The notes: generated by a model from the letters alone, not told the origin. Positions 17,263 to 27,149 are shown, counted from the first letter of the stretch. The stretch: 64,000 bases of DNA from Stutzerimonas stutzeri (GCF_024448895.1 NZ_JAMOIC010000021.1:1-64000), one strand, 5' to 3'. Numbers and translations: made by a program.

Positions 17263-18372
17263 ATGACACAGCTCTTCCAGCCGCTCACCCTGCGCCAGCT
17301 GACCTTGCCGAACCGTATCGCGGTCTCCCCGATGTGCCAGTACTCGGCCCAGGGCGGAATGGCCAACGACTGGCATCTTGTTCACCTGGGCAGCCGCGCC
17401 GTCGGCGGGGCAGGGCTGGTCATCATCGAAGCTACTGCTGTTACGGCCGATGGGCGCATCTCGCCGGAGGATCTGGGTATCTGGACCGACGAGCATGTCG
17501 AGCCCCTGCGACGCATCACGCGGTTCATCGAATCTCAAGGATCTGTCGCAGGCATCCAGTTGGCCCATGCTGGCCGTAAAGGCAGCACCTGGCAGCCCTG
17601 GCTCGGCCGGCACGGCAGCGTACCTATCGCGGCGGGTGGCTGGACGCCGGTTGGTCCTTCGACCATCGCTTTCGATCCTGAGCATGCAGTGCCCACCGCG
17701 CTGGATGAAACCGGCATAAAGGACATCATCCAGGCATTCGTTCGTGCCGCCGAGCGATCACTGGCGGCGGGCTTCAAGATTGCCGAGGTGCATGCCGCGC
17801 ACGGCTACCTGCTGCACCAGTTCTTGTCGCCGCTTTCAAATCAGCGTCAGGACGCCTATGGCGGCTCCTTCGACAACCGAGTTCGGTTATTGCTGGAAGT
17901 GACCGAGGCGGTGCGGGCCGTTTGGCCTGAAGAGCTACCGTTGTTCGTCCGTTTGTCCGCCACCGACTGGGTTCAGGACGGCTGGAATGCCGAAGAGACG
18001 GTCGAGCTGGCGCGCCGGCTGAAAGCCCTCGGCGTCGACCTGATCGACGTCTCCTCGGGCGGAACAGCGGCAAATGCCGAGATTCCAGTCGGTCCCGGTT
18101 ACCAGACTCAATTTGCCGAGCAGGTGCGTCGCGGAGCAGGCATCGCGACGGGCACGGTCGGCATGATCACCGAAGCGGTGCAGGCCGAGCACATCCTGCG
18201 CACAGGGCAGGCGGATCTGATTCTACTGGCCCGCGAGCTGCTGCGTGATCCCTACTGGCCATTGCATGCCGCCGAGGATCTGCGCGACAACTCCGTGCCC
18301 TGGCCCGCTCAGTACGTGCGCGCGGCGCACCGCGACACGCCCATCCGCAAGCTTCCCGATTCGCTCAATTGA
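17263..18372 (+). CDS. Old yellow enzyme family NADH:flavin oxidoreductase (YqjM/XenA-like)
   Basis: A 369-residue FMN protein of the YqjM/XenA class that reduces activated C=C bonds of enones and can reduce xenobiotics. It has the class-specific Cys in PMCQYSA (about residue 25), the substrate-binding His pair in the stretch HAAHGYLLHQFLSP, and the DAYGGSFDNR motif. Length is typical. The frame is open for 12 codons upstream, but the ATG at 17263 follows a GAGG sequence and gives the usual family start. No regulator gene is adjacent. Confidence 0.9.
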   Translation: MTQLFQPLTLRQLTLPNRIAVSPMCQYSAQGGMANDWHLVHLGSRAVGGAGLVIIEATAVTADGRISPEDLGIWTDEHVEPLRRITRFIESQGSVAGIQLAHAGRKGSTWQPWLGRHGSVPIAAGGWTPVGPSTIAFDPEHAVPTALDETGIKDIIQAFVRAAERSLAAGFKIAEVHAAHGYLLHQFLSPLSNQRQDAYGGSFDNRVRLLLEVTEAVRAVWPEELPLFVRLSATDWVQDGWNAEETVELARRLKALGVDLIDVSSGGTAANAEIPVGPGYQTQFAEQVRRGAGIATGTVGMITEAVQAEHILRTGQADLILLARELLRDPYWPLHAAEDLRDNSVPWPAQYVRAAHRDTPIRKLPDSLN

Positions 18373-18402
18373 TCCCCACACAGACTCGTTGCAGGTACCT
18401 AC

Positions 18403-19161
18403 ATGAAAACCAGTGGTTTGCTCGATCAGCTACTCAAATCCGGCCAGGATCTTCTACAGAAGCAACAGGGATCGGCCTCCCGTTCACCTGCCGCCAAAGG
18501 CACGGGTTCGCTTGGTGACATGCTCTCCGGCGCCGGAGGCCCGCTCGGCAGCATACTCGGCGGAGTGGGTGGCGCCGGAAAAGGAGCGCTGGCAACCGGC
18601 GCGCTTGGCATGTTGCTAGGTAGCAGGAGCGGGCGCCGACTCGGCGGTAAGGCCGTCACTTATGGTGGTCTGGCCGCGCTCGGCATGCTGGCCTACAAGG
18701 CCTACGGCAACTGGCAGGCGAAACAAGCCCAGCAGGGCGGAGCGGCGCAGGCGGGTGCTACTCAGGCTGAACCGAAGACGGTCGATCGCCTTCCACCTGC
18801 GCAGGTCGAGGAGCACAGCCGCGGGATTCTCAAGGCGCTGGTCGCCGCTGCCAAGGCTGATGGTCACGTCGACGATCAGGAGCGCAAGATGATCGAGGGC
18901 GAACTTGCCCAACTCACCGACGATCCGGAGCTGCAGCGCTGGCTGGAAGCCGAGCTGAACAAGCCACTGGATCCTGTGGAAGTTGCCGCCGCCGCCACCA
19001 CGCCTGAAATGGCGTCGGAGATGTACCTCGCCAGCGTATTGATGGTGGACGAGGAGCAGTACATGGAACGCGCCTATCTGGATGAACTGGCTCGACAGCT
19101 GAAGCTGGACGATCAGTTGAAGGCCGAGCTGGAAAGCCAGGTGCGGGGCGTTTCCGCCTGA
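18403..19161 (+). CDS. DUF533 (YebE-like, TerB-fold) membrane protein
   Basis: The 252-residue protein has a glycine-rich N-terminal third, a single hydrophobic segment near residues 85-100 (VTYGGLAALGMLAYKAY) and a C-terminal acidic helical domain of the TerB/tellurite-resistance-like fold. This layout is that of DUF533, exemplified by E. coli YebE, an inner membrane protein of unknown function linked to envelope stress. It starts 30 bp after the oxidoreductase gene and may share its transcript. Confidence 0.85.
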   Translation: MKTSGLLDQLLKSGQDLLQKQQGSASRSPAAKGTGSLGDMLSGAGGPLGSILGGVGGAGKGALATGALGMLLGSRSGRRLGGKAVTYGGLAALGMLAYKAYGNWQAKQAQQGGAAQAGATQAEPKTVDRLPPAQVEEHSRGILKALVAAAKADGHVDDQERKMIEGELAQLTDDPELQRWLEAELNKPLDPVEVAAAATTPEMASEMYLASVLMVDEEQYMERAYLDELARQLKLDDQLKAELESQVRGVSA

Positions 19162-19167
19162 GCCGAA

Positions 19168-19189
19168 GAGGCGGCCATGTCGCCGCCTC
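19168..19189 (+). terminator. Hairpin after the DUF533 gene
   Basis: GAGGCGGC (19168-19175) pairs with GCCGCCTC (19182-19189) just 6 bp after the stop. The downstream sequence is only mildly T-rich, so termination may be partial. Confidence 0.5.
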
Positions 19190-19319
19190 GTCCCGTTGCT
19201 ACCGACAGTTCAATCACTTGACATAAGCTGTGCCGATGGTCCTTTACGGGCTGTCAGCGTCTGCCTGCTGCGCTATAATCGCCGGCTTTTCGCATCGTCC
19301 GATTGAGAGCTGCCTACCT

Positions 19320-20415
19320 ATGGAAATCAACCCGATCCTCAACAGCATCAAGGACCTGTCCGAGCGCACCCAGTCAATTCGGGGGTATCTTTGACTACGA
19401 TCAGAAGCATGATCGTCTCGTCGAAGTAAACCGCGAACTCGAAGACCCCAACGTCTGGAACAAACCTGAGTACGCCCAGAACCTGGGCCGCGAGCGCGCC
19501 ACCCTGGCGCAGATCGTCGAGACCATCGACGACCTCGAGGGCGGCCTGGCCGATTCCCGCGACCTGCTCGACATGGCTGTCGAAGAAGACGACCAGAGCG
19601 CCGTGGACGATGTCGCCGCCGAACTCGACCGCCTGCGCGGCATCCTCGAAGGGCTGGAATTCCGTCGCATGTTCAGCGGCGAGATGGACCCCAACAACGC
19701 CTACCTCGACATCCAGGCCGGCTCCGGCGGTACCGAGGCCCAGGACTGGGCCAATATCCTGTTGCGCATGTACCTGCGCTGGGCCGACAAGCGCGGTTTC
19801 AGCGCCGAGATCGTCGAGCTGTCCGAGGGCGAAGTCGCCGGTATCAAGGGCGCGACCGTACACATCAAAGGCGAGTACGCCTTTGGTTGGTTGCGCACCG
19901 AGATCGGCGTTCACCGCCTGGTGCGCAAGAGCCCGTTCGACTCTGGCGCCCGCCGCCATACCTCATTCTCGGCAGTGTTCGTCTCGCCCGAGATCGACGA
20001 CAGGGTCGAGATCGACATCAATCCGGCGGACCTGCGCATCGACACCTACCGGTCCTCCGGTGCCGGTGGTCAGCACGTCAACACCACCGACTCGGCGGTA
20101 CGTATCACCCACGTACCAACCAACACGGTGGTGGCCTGCCAGAACGAGCGTTCCCAGCACGCCAACAAGGACACCGCCATGAAAATGCTGCGGGCCCGGT
20201 TGTACGAGCAGGAAATGCAGAAGCGCAACGCGGCCTCCCAGGCGCTGGAAGACACCAAGTCCGATATCGGCTGGGGTCATCAGATTCGCTCCTATGTGCT
20301 CGACGACTCGCGCATCAAGGATTTGCGTACCAGCGTGGAACGTAGCGACTGCCAGAAGGTTCTGGATGGCGACATCGACCAGTACCTCGAAGCTAGTTTG
20401 AAACAGGGGCTGTAA
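19320..20415 (+). CDS. prfB: Peptide chain release factor 2 with programmed +1 frameshift
   Basis: RF2 reads UGA and UAA stop codons. Translation starts at the ATG at 19320 ([11 protein letters not shown]) and meets an in-frame TGA at codon 25 (19392-19394). A +1 shift on the CTT codon lets the ribosome continue at GAC (19393), giving a 364-residue protein. The SPF stop-codon recognition tripeptide and the GGQ catalytic loop ([12 protein letters not shown]) are both present, and length is typical. Low RF2 activity favours the shift, so the gene regulates itself. lysS follows 193 bp downstream, the usual prfB-lysS order. Confidence 0.96.
19381..19395 (+). promoter_or_regulatory. prfB programmed +1 frameshift site
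   Basis: The sequence GGGGGTATCTTTGAC contains an internal Shine-Dalgarno-like GGGGG three bases before the slippery CTT and the stop TGA followed by C. This is the classic RF2 autoregulatory signal found in most bacteria. Confidence 0.95.
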
Positions 20416-20608
20416 GCTACTGCGCTTGGCCAGCGTCGGTGGGCTGAAGCGGAACGCCGCCCGGCCCACCTAACCCGAGTTCCAAGCGTCCAGATGTAGG
20501 GTGGGTTTCAGCCAACCAAAACAGGGGCAGGTACGTGATGGAATGAAGCGAAACGCCTTCCAGCACCCTCCCCAGGATTCATCCATTCGATCCAGGCATT
20601 TTTAAACC

Positions 20609-22111
20609 ATGAGCGAACAACCGCTGAACCAGCACGCCACCCAAGAGGAAGAAAACAGCCTGATCCTTCAGCGTAAGGAAAAACTGGCCGCCGAGCGCGC
20701 CAAGGGCAACGTTTTCCCCAATGACTTCCGTCGCGACAGCTACTGCAATGATCTGCAGTTGAAATACGCCGACAAGACCAAGGAAGAGCTGGCTGAAGCG
20801 GCGATCCCGGTAAAGGTTGCCGGGCGCATCATGCTCAACCGTGGCGCGTTCATGGTGCTGCAGGACATGACCGGGCGCCTTCAGGTGTACGTCAACCGCA
20901 AGACGCTGCCGGCCGAGACCCTCGAAGCCATCAAGCATTGGGATCTGGGCGACATCATTGCTGCCGAAGGCACCCTGGCGCGTTCCGGCAAGGGCGATCT
21001 GTATGTCGAGATGACCGATGTGCGCCTGCTGACCAAGTCGCTGCGCCCGCTGCCGGACAAGCACCACGGCCTGACCGACACCGAACAACGGTATCGCCAG
21101 CGCTACGTCGACCTGATTGTCAACGAGGAAACCCGGCATACCTTCCGCGTGCGTTCTCAGGTGATCAGCCATATCCGCAAGTTCCTCAACGAGCGCGACT
21201 TCCTCGAAGTCGAGACGCCAATGCTGCAGACCATTCCCGGCGGCGCCGCGGCCAAGCCGTTCGAGACTCATCACAACGCGTTGGATCTGCCGATGTTCCT
21301 GCGTATCGCGCCGGAGCTCTATCTCAAGCGTCTGGTTGTTGGCGGTTTCGAGCGCGTGTTCGAGATCAACCGCAACTTCCGTAACGAAGGTGTTTCGACC
21401 CGGCACAATCCCGAGTTCACCATGCTCGAGTTCTACCAGGCCTACGCCGACTACGAAGACAACATGGACCTGACCGAGGAGCTGTTCCGCGAGCTGGCGC
21501 AGCTGGTCCTGGGCAGCACCGACGTGCCCTACGGCGACAAGCTGTTCCACTTCGGCGAGCCCTTCGCACGGCTTTCGGTGTTCGACGCCATCCTCAAGTT
21601 CAATCCTGAGATCAGCGCCGCCGACCTGCATGACATCGACACCGCCCGTGCCATTGCGAAGAAAGCCGGGGCCAAGGTGCTCGGCTTCGAAGGGCTGGGC
21701 AAGCTGCAGGTGATGATTTTCGAGGAACTGGTCGAGCACAAGCTGGAGCAGCCCACTTTCATCACCCGCTATCCCTTCGAAGTGTCGCCGCTGGCGCGTC
21801 GTAGCAACGACGACCCAAGCGTCACCGACCGCTTCGAGCTGTTCATCGGTGGCCGCGAGATCGCCAACGCCTATTCCGAGCTGAACGACGCCGAAGATCA
21901 GGCCGAGCGGTTCCAGGCTCAGGTTCGGGACAAGGATGCCGGTGACGACGAAGCCATGCATTTCGATGCTGATTTCGTCCGCGCACTGGAATACGGCATG
22001 CCGCCCACTGCGGGAGAGGGCATCGGTATCGACCGTCTGGTGATGCTGCTGACCAACTCGCCGTCGATCCGCGACGTGATCCTTTTCCCGCACATGCGCC
22101 CCGAAGCCTGA
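20609..22111 (+). CDS. lysS: Lysyl-tRNA synthetase, class II
   Basis: A 500-residue class II synthetase that charges tRNA-Lys. An N-terminal OB-fold anticodon-binding domain (about residues 65-150) precedes the catalytic core, which shows motif 2 ([18 protein letters not shown]) and motif 3 ([10 protein letters not shown]) near the C-terminus. Length is as expected. It lies downstream of prfB, as in most gammaproteobacteria. A GC-rich hairpin follows the stop. Confidence 0.97.
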   Translation: MSEQPLNQHATQEEENSLILQRKEKLAAERAKGNVFPNDFRRDSYCNDLQLKYADKTKEELAEAAIPVKVAGRIMLNRGAFMVLQDMTGRLQVYVNRKTLPAETLEAIKHWDLGDIIAAEGTLARSGKGDLYVEMTDVRLLTKSLRPLPDKHHGLTDTEQRYRQRYVDLIVNEETRHTFRVRSQVISHIRKFLNERDFLEVETPMLQTIPGGAAAKPFETHHNALDLPMFLRIAPELYLKRLVVGGFERVFEINRNFRNEGVSTRHNPEFTMLEFYQAYADYEDNMDLTEELFRELAQLVLGSTDVPYGDKLFHFGEPFARLSVFDAILKFNPEISAADLHDIDTARAIAKKAGAKVLGFEGLGKLQVMIFEELVEHKLEQPTFITRYPFEVSPLARRSNDDPSVTDRFELFIGGREIANAYSELNDAEDQAERFQAQVRDKDAGDDEAMHFDADFVRALEYGMPPTAGEGIGIDRLVMLLTNSPSIRDVILFPHMRPEA

Positions 22112-22120
22112 CAAGGCGAG

Positions 22121-22153
22121 TCCGGCCGCTCGGAAACGCGCCGAGCGGCCGGA
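22121..22153 (+). terminator. GC-rich hairpin after lysS
   Basis: Thirteen perfectly paired bases (22121-22133 with 22141-22153, 7-nt loop) lie 10 bp after the lysS stop. There is no T tract, so it may act as an mRNA-stabilising 3' hairpin or a weak terminator. Confidence 0.55.
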
Positions 22154-22350
22154 CGTTGAGAGCCGTCGCGACAGTGGTAAGACACGACGGCAGATTTTCC
22201 CTTTCGGCACGCTTCGGATCAGAGGCTACAGATCGCCTAGCGGCGGCCGACATGCTCTCGTGATAGCGGCCTTTGGCGAACCGGGCACGGATCAGCGTGG
22301 TCCGCTGGTGTATAAGTTGAAGGCTACGGATCATCACTGACGAGGTACGG

Positions 22351-23646
22351 ATGAATTCCCGTAACAACCTGGACGAATACCAACTAACGGTGCGCGGCCT
22401 GTCCGACCGCATCGTCGATGCGCAGACCCCGGTGCGGGTACTCGATGCGGTCAAGTGGGATGACAGCATCCGTCAGGGCTTTTTCGCCGCCGGCGGACGT
22501 GAGTTGCCAAAAATCGACCGTGCCTATTACGAAAACCGCCCGCTCGGCTTCGATTCCAGCGCAAAGAAAGAAGAATTCCAGAACATCGAGCGCGATATCA
22601 CCCGCCAACTGGGCCAGTTCAACCCGGTCGGGCAGATCATGCGACGCATGTGCAAGGAATACCGCATGGTGATCCGCATGCTCGAAGCACGCGGCACTGC
22701 CGATTTCGGATTGATCTCCCAGGAACTCTATGGCGCCGCCTCAGATGCGTTCCACGCCGGCGACCCGACCCTGGCCGACCTCGGGCTGATGCTGTCCGAT
22801 TACCTGAACAACATTGCCGACCGCGGCGACCTGAAAGACGAAGCCAAGATCCTGACCGCACCGCAGGCGGTGGACATGCTGCAACGTCGCCTGGACCTGG
22901 TGTTCGGCGAGGGTGAAGGTGTGATCCGCGTCTTCGAGTCCGATGGCATCCTCGCCGATGCCGCAGCCGGCGCCGACTACATCAAGATTCGCAGCGATGC
23001 GATGTTCAACGAACGCGACGTGCGTGCCCTGGAAGTCCATGAAGGGCTGGTACACGTCGGCACCACGCTCAACGGTCAGAACCAGCCAATCTGTACCTTT
23101 CTTGCCAAGGGTCCGCCGTCCTCGACGGTGACCCAAGAAGGCCTGGCGATCCTGATGGAAGTAATCGCCTTCGCCTCTTACCCGACGCGCCTGCGCAAGC
23201 TCACCAACCGCACCCGTGCGATCCACATGGCCGAGGAGGGCGCCGACTTTCTTGACGTATTCGCCTTCTTCCACGACCAGGGTTATGCCCAGGATGAGTG
23301 CTACAGCAATGCCAGCCGGGTCTTCCGTGGCTCGACGCCCGATGGCTTGCCCTTCACCAAGGACCTGTCCTACCTGAAGGGCTTCATCATGATCTACAAC
23401 TACATCCAGCTCGCGGTGCGCAAAGGCAAGCTGGAACATATCCCGCTGCTGTTCTGTGGCAAGACCACGCTGGAGGACATGCGCACCCTGCGTCAGCTGG
23501 TCGAGGAGGGTATGGTGGTCCCGCCCAAATACCTGCCGCAGCAATTTCAGGACCTCAATGCGCTTTCGGCTTGGATGTGCTTTTCCAACTTCCTCAATCA
23601 CCTGAGTCTGGATCGGATCGAAGCGGACTACGCCAACATCATTTGA
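22351..23646 (+). CDS. DUF1704 / QEGLA-motif protein
   Basis: A 431-residue soluble protein annotated in related genomes as flavohemoglobin expression-modulating QEGLA motif protein. The name-giving QEGLA occurs in TQEGLAILMEV, and an upstream EVHEGLVHVG stretch carries a conserved His-Glu pair, together suggesting a gluzincin-like metal site (tyrosine carboxypeptidase-like domain). The family includes vasohibin-related and MATCAP-type tyrosine carboxypeptidases in eukaryotes, but the bacterial substrate is not established. A GAGG ribosome binding site precedes the ATG, and it is a single gene ending in a strong terminator. Confidence 0.82.
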   Translation: MNSRNNLDEYQLTVRGLSDRIVDAQTPVRVLDAVKWDDSIRQGFFAAGGRELPKIDRAYYENRPLGFDSSAKKEEFQNIERDITRQLGQFNPVGQIMRRMCKEYRMVIRMLEARGTADFGLISQELYGAASDAFHAGDPTLADLGLMLSDYLNNIADRGDLKDEAKILTAPQAVDMLQRRLDLVFGEGEGVIRVFESDGILADAAAGADYIKIRSDAMFNERDVRALEVHEGLVHVGTTLNGQNQPICTFLAKGPPSSTVTQEGLAILMEVIAFASYPTRLRKLTNRTRAIHMAEEGADFLDVFAFFHDQGYAQDECYSNASRVFRGSTPDGLPFTKDLSYLKGFIMIYNYIQLAVRKGKLEHIPLLFCGKTTLEDMRTLRQLVEEGMVVPPKYLPQQFQDLNALSAWMCFSNFLNHLSLDRIEADYANII

Positions 23647-23657
23647 TTAATCGAAAC

Positions 23658-23688
23658 AAAAAAGCCGGAGCATCTGCTCCGGCTTTTT
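23658..23688. terminator. Bidirectional terminator between DUF1704 and TRAP genes
   Basis: The arms AAAAAAGCCGGAGCA and TGCTCCGGCTTTTT pair almost end to end around a 2-nt loop. A and T runs on both sides suit both convergent transcripts. Confidence 0.92.
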
Positions 23689-23703
23689 CATTCTGCGTCA
23701 ATC

Positions 23704-25014
23704 TCAGAACAGCAGGTTTGGCAGATACGTCGCGATCTCGGGGAAGACCATGATGATGCCCAGCCCGATGATGTTGACGATCACGAAGGGGATGACCGAC
23801 CAGTAGATGTCGCGCATGGTGATGCCTGGCGGCACGATGCCCTTCAGATAAAACAGGTTGAACCCGAACGGCGGCGTCATATAGCCGATCTCCATGTTGA
23901 TCACGAAGAGAATGCCGAACCAGATCGGGTCGAATCCCAGCGACGCCACGATGGGCAAGAACACCGGCAGCGTGATCAACATGATGCCCACCGGGTCGAG
24001 CAGCATGCCCATCAGGAACACTATGGCCATCATCGTGATGATGATGCCCCAGCGACCTCCGGGCAGATCCATCATCAACCCCTCGATCAGCGACTGCGCA
24101 CCCATGCCTTGATAGGCCGAGCTGAAGGCGTGGGCTGCGAACAGGATCCAGGCGATCATGCCCGTCAGTTTGAAGGTGCGGATAGCCGCTTCCTGAACGA
24201 TCTCCCAATTGAGCTTGCGATAAACGGCTGCCGAGATCAGCGCACCGAGCACGCCCATGGCTGCGGCTTCGGTAGGCGTCGTCATGCCGCCGATGATCGA
24301 GCCAAGCACCATCACCACGATGCCGATGGGCAGTATTACCGCACGGATCGCTCGTAGTTTGTCGCCCCAGCTGCCGCGTTCCTCTTTCGGCAGCGCGGGT
24401 GCCAGGTGTGGCTGGAAGAAGCAACGACCCAGTACATAGATAACCGTCAGCGCGACCAGCAAGATGCCCGGCAGAACGCCCGCAGCGAACATCTTGCCGA
24501 CAGAGACGCCACTGATCATCGCGTAGAGGATCATCATGATGCTTGGCGGAATCAGGATGCCCCAGCCGCCGCCCGTATTGATGCAGCCAAGCACCATGCG
24601 TTTGTCATAGCCACGCTCCAGCATTGCCGGCAGCGCGATGGTGCCCATGGCCACCACCGCAGCCCCGCTGATGCCGACCATCGCGCCGAAAATCGCGCAG
24701 ATGCCCAAGGTGCCGACCGCCAGACCGCCGCGCATGCCGCCACACCAGAGGTGCATCATTCGATAGAGGTCGCGGGCTACCCCGGTGCGCTCCAGCAGCA
24801 TGGCCATGAATACGAACAGCGGAATGGCCACCAGGGTGAAGCTTCCCATGGTGCCCCACATCTGCGAGGCCACCATGTAGAAAGCGTCGGCGCCCCAGGT
24901 GAAGTACAGAAACAGCACCGAGACGCCACCAAGCACGAAAGCCAGCGGCAGACCGAGTACCAGGAAAAAGATCAGCGATAGAAAGAACAGCAGCGTCGTG
25001 ATCTCGATGCTCAT
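23704..25014 (-). CDS. TRAP transporter large permease subunit (DctM family)
   Basis: A 436-residue membrane protein with about 12 helices and typical DctM sequence (ISGAAVVAMGTIALPAMLERGYDK and GILIPPSI motifs). It forms the ion-driven translocation channel of a tripartite ATP-independent periplasmic transporter for carboxylates or other small acids. The frame is open far upstream, but the ATG at 25014 overlaps the small-subunit stop by 4 bp and gives the normal N-terminus. It works with the two upstream genes. The substrate is not known; the neighbouring catabolic operon suggests an organic acid. Confidence 0.93.
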   Translation of the reverse strand: MSIEITTLLFFLSLIFFLVLGLPLAFVLGGVSVLFLYFTWGADAFYMVASQMWGTMGSFTLVAIPLFVFMAMLLERTGVARDLYRMMHLWCGGMRGGLAVGTLGICAIFGAMVGISGAAVVAMGTIALPAMLERGYDKRMVLGCINTGGGWGILIPPSIMMILYAMISGVSVGKMFAAGVLPGILLVALTVIYVLGRCFFQPHLAPALPKEERGSWGDKLRAIRAVILPIGIVVMVLGSIIGGMTTPTEAAAMGVLGALISAAVYRKLNWEIVQEAAIRTFKLTGMIAWILFAAHAFSSAYQGMGAQSLIEGLMMDLPGGRWGIIITMMAIVFLMGMLLDPVGIMLITLPVFLPIVASLGFDPIWFGILFVINMEIGYMTPPFGFNLFYLKGIVPPGITMRDIYWSVIPFVIVNIIGLGIIMVFPEIATYLPNLLF

Positions 25015-25556
25015 TTGTTCCCCTCCATGGAAGACTCGGGCAGATCCTTGCCGGGTTCCAGGTTCAGCGCCACGAGGATGTCTTGCAGCAGCTTTGCCAC
25101 GCCCTGCAGAAGCAACAGGGCCGTGCCTATGGGAATGGCTAACTTGATCGGCCAGATCGGCGGGTTCCAGGCTGAGTAGGAGGTTTCCATGCTCTGAACC
25201 GACTCCCACGCCATGGAGCTACCGAAGTAAAGCAACGCGGCCATGAACAGAAAGAACATCGAGGAGGTAAAGATATCGACCCAGGCCTGAGTGCGGCGCG
25301 AGAGCGAGCTGTAAAGCAGGTCGACGTTGACGTGACCGCGTTGGGCCATCACATAGCCGCCGGAGAGGACGATATAGACGCCGAACAGCAATTGCCCGAG
25401 TTCGTTGGTCCACGAAGTCGGCGCAGAGAGTAGGTAGCGCATGAACACTTCGGCTATCAGCAGCAGGAAGATGACGAAGATCAGATACGCCGCCCAACGA
25501 CCAATCAGGTTGTTCAGCCGCGTGATGCCGTTGATGTACGCATGAATGAGGCGCAT
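25011..25556 (-). CDS. TRAP transporter small permease subunit (DctQ family)
   Basis: A 181-residue protein with four membrane helices of the DctQ type, including the conserved second-helix stretch ending in E-x-F-x-RYL and the W-T-N-E-L-G-Q-L segment. It holds the large permease to the binding protein. An ATG 42 bp further upstream is also in frame; 25556 is preferred because a GGAG sits eight bases before it. Coupled to the large-subunit gene by ATGA overlap. Confidence 0.9.
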   Translation of the reverse strand: MRLIHAYINGITRLNNLIGRWAAYLIFVIFLLLIAEVFMRYLLSAPTSWTNELGQLLFGVYIVLSGGYVMAQRGHVNVDLLYSSLSRRTQAWVDIFTSSMFFLFMAALLYFGSSMAWESVQSMETSYSAWNPPIWPIKLAIPIGTALLLLQGVAKLLQDILVALNLEPGKDLPESSMEGNK

Positions 25557-25634
25557 CGCTAACTCCAGGGCAGCATGGCGAATCGGGAGCGAATTCACAC
25601 CGGCGGCGCTCGCGCTGGCAGGCCTAGAGACCTG

Positions 25635-25661
25635 GCCAGTGCGAACGTCTGGTGCGCTGGC
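25635..25661 (-). terminator. Intercistronic hairpin between TRAP binding protein and permease genes
   Basis: GCCAGTGC (25635-25642) pairs with GCGCTGGC (25654-25661), with one G-T wobble, 11 bp after the binding-protein stop. There is no T run. Such a hairpin could stabilise or partly terminate the transcript so that the binding protein is made in excess over the permeases. Confidence 0.4.
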
Positions 25662-25672
25662 GAGCCGTCAGG

Positions 25673-26707
25673 TCAGAGGTAGCCGAGATCACCAAGCATG
25701 GTCTTGAGCATCTGCAGCGCCTTTGCGGCGTTGTCGCTGCGCTTGCCTTCGGCGTCCCAGGTCTTTTGCGCAATTTCCGTCAGACGCTTCTGCACATCCT
25801 CGGGCAAGGTATTGACCTCGACGCCGTGCTCCTTGATGGCGTTGGAAAGAGCTATCTGCTCCTGATACAGGTACTCGTTGGTGCGGTACCAGAACTGCTC
25901 ATCCAGGACCTGCTTGACTGTCTCCTGGTCCTTCTCGGACAGGCCATCGAGCGCTTTCTGGCTGACGATGATCACATCGGTACCGGCGATATTGAGTGCC
26001 GGCTTGACGTGGTACTTGGTCACTTCATAGAAACTCATGCTCGCCGCGCCTTGTGCGGCACCCCAATGCGCGGCATCGACCACGCCGGTGTCCAGCGCGG
26101 GGTAGAGCTCACTGCCGGGCAGGAACGTGGTCGATGCGCCGGCTTCGCTCAAAAACTTCTGCAGCGCGCCGGAAGAGCGAATCTTCAGCTTGGTGAAATC
26201 TTCCCAGCTGTTGATCGGCTTCTTCACCACCATCTCGGTGGGGTAGACCTTGTCAGTGGACCAGTAGACGTTGTGCTTGGCAGCTTCCTCGCGAAGCATG
26301 TCTTCGAAGCCCATGTGTTTGTGGAAGTACGCGGCTTCCCAGACGTTGCGGAATGCGAAGGGCAGACCGGAGGCGATACCGGCCAAGCTTATTTTGTCCT
26401 GGGCGTAACCGGGCGAAATCGTGCCCATCTGCAAGATGCCGCGGCTGACAGCGTTGAACGTTTCCGTATCTTTGAACAGAGCACCGGCCTCGAATAGCTG
26501 CAATTGCAAGCGGCCTTCGGTACGCCGTTCAAGCTCGGTCTTCAACCGAACAAGACTGTCTTTATAGGAACTGCTGGCGCTCGGCCAGTGGGACTGGACG
26601 CGCCACTTGGTGACGTCCTGCGCGACGGCCAGCGGTGATGTCACCGCCGCCACTGCGAAAGCGACCAGGCTGGCCGGTACGAGTAGCTTCTTGAGCATGG
26701 ATTTCAT
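25673..26707 (-). CDS. TRAP transporter periplasmic substrate-binding protein (DctP family)
   Basis: A 344-residue protein with a cleavable signal peptide (KKLLVPASLVAFAVAAVTSPLAVA, residues about 5-28, then QDV). The mature part is a DctP-type solute receptor: TKLKIRSSG carries the conserved arginine that usually binds the substrate carboxylate. The ATG at 26707 follows AAGAGGACG, and the longer frame upstream is rejected because it would bury the signal peptide. First gene of the TRAP operon, divergent from the thioesterase-ACAD operon with 442 bp between. Confidence 0.92.
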   Translation of the reverse strand: MKSMLKKLLVPASLVAFAVAAVTSPLAVAQDVTKWRVQSHWPSASSSYKDSLVRLKTELERRTEGRLQLQLFEAGALFKDTETFNAVSRGILQMGTISPGYAQDKISLAGIASGLPFAFRNVWEAAYFHKHMGFEDMLREEAAKHNVYWSTDKVYPTEMVVKKPINSWEDFTKLKIRSSGALQKFLSEAGASTTFLPGSELYPALDTGVVDAAHWGAAQGAASMSFYEVTKYHVKPALNIAGTDVIIVSQKALDGLSEKDQETVKQVLDEQFWYRTNEYLYQEQIALSNAIKEHGVEVNTLPEDVQKRLTEIAQKTWDAEGKRSDNAAKALQMLKTMLGDLGYL

Positions 26708-27149
26708 AACGCGTCCTCTTGTTGTAATTGTCTGGCTGCGGGCCATCTTTTGTATCACGTGTGTCGCATGCTTGTTTCGCACAGCAGAACTGACTTTTGC
26801 AAAGCTGATCGAAAGCTAACATAGCTCGGGGCTTTTTCAAGCGCTAGCAGATAGCTATCGCTGCTTCTCTTGTCTTTCAGGTTGTGTCGGTTCGCTGGCT
26901 GCATGATGCCTTCCGGGCTCGCGGTTGAGCTTAGACGGTTCTGTTTGTGGGTCGTCATAATTCTGCCTGATGGAACTGGATTTCGAATTGACGCATGGTT
27001 TCAAGCGTGCCAGCTTCAAAAGGGAGAGGACTCGCCACAAAAACAATCGAGAGACTCGCTATGCATTCAGGCATCCGCATCACTGACAGGACGGCACGGG
27101 TCCGCTTGCGCGACCTTCTCCGTCTTCTCCGGGCGGGGTAGGGCTGGCT
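26708..27149. other. Divergent promoter region of the catabolic island
   Basis: These 442 bp separate the divergent TRAP and catabolic operons, so both promoters should lie here. I see a 10-bp perfect palindrome GATAGCTATC at 26850-26859 near the middle, a possible regulator site, and no convincing -35/-10 pair, sigma-54 site or gene. Open frames across it have neither ribosome binding sites nor recognisable protein sequence. Confidence 0.5.

Noticed and set aside
19320-19395. The in-frame stop in prfB considered as a pseudogene or sequencing error
   Set aside because: The slippery CTT-TGA-C with upstream GGGGG is the conserved RF2 frameshift signal.
20416-20608. Two imperfect GGTGGGCTGAAGC-like stretches between prfB and lysS considered as a repeat family
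   Set aside because: The match between the copies is too loose to call a repeat from this window alone.
20579-22210. A 543-codon open frame antisense to lysS
   Set aside because: It mirrors a certain gene in a high-GC genome, has no recognisable domain and no ribosome binding site. Long antisense frames are expected here.
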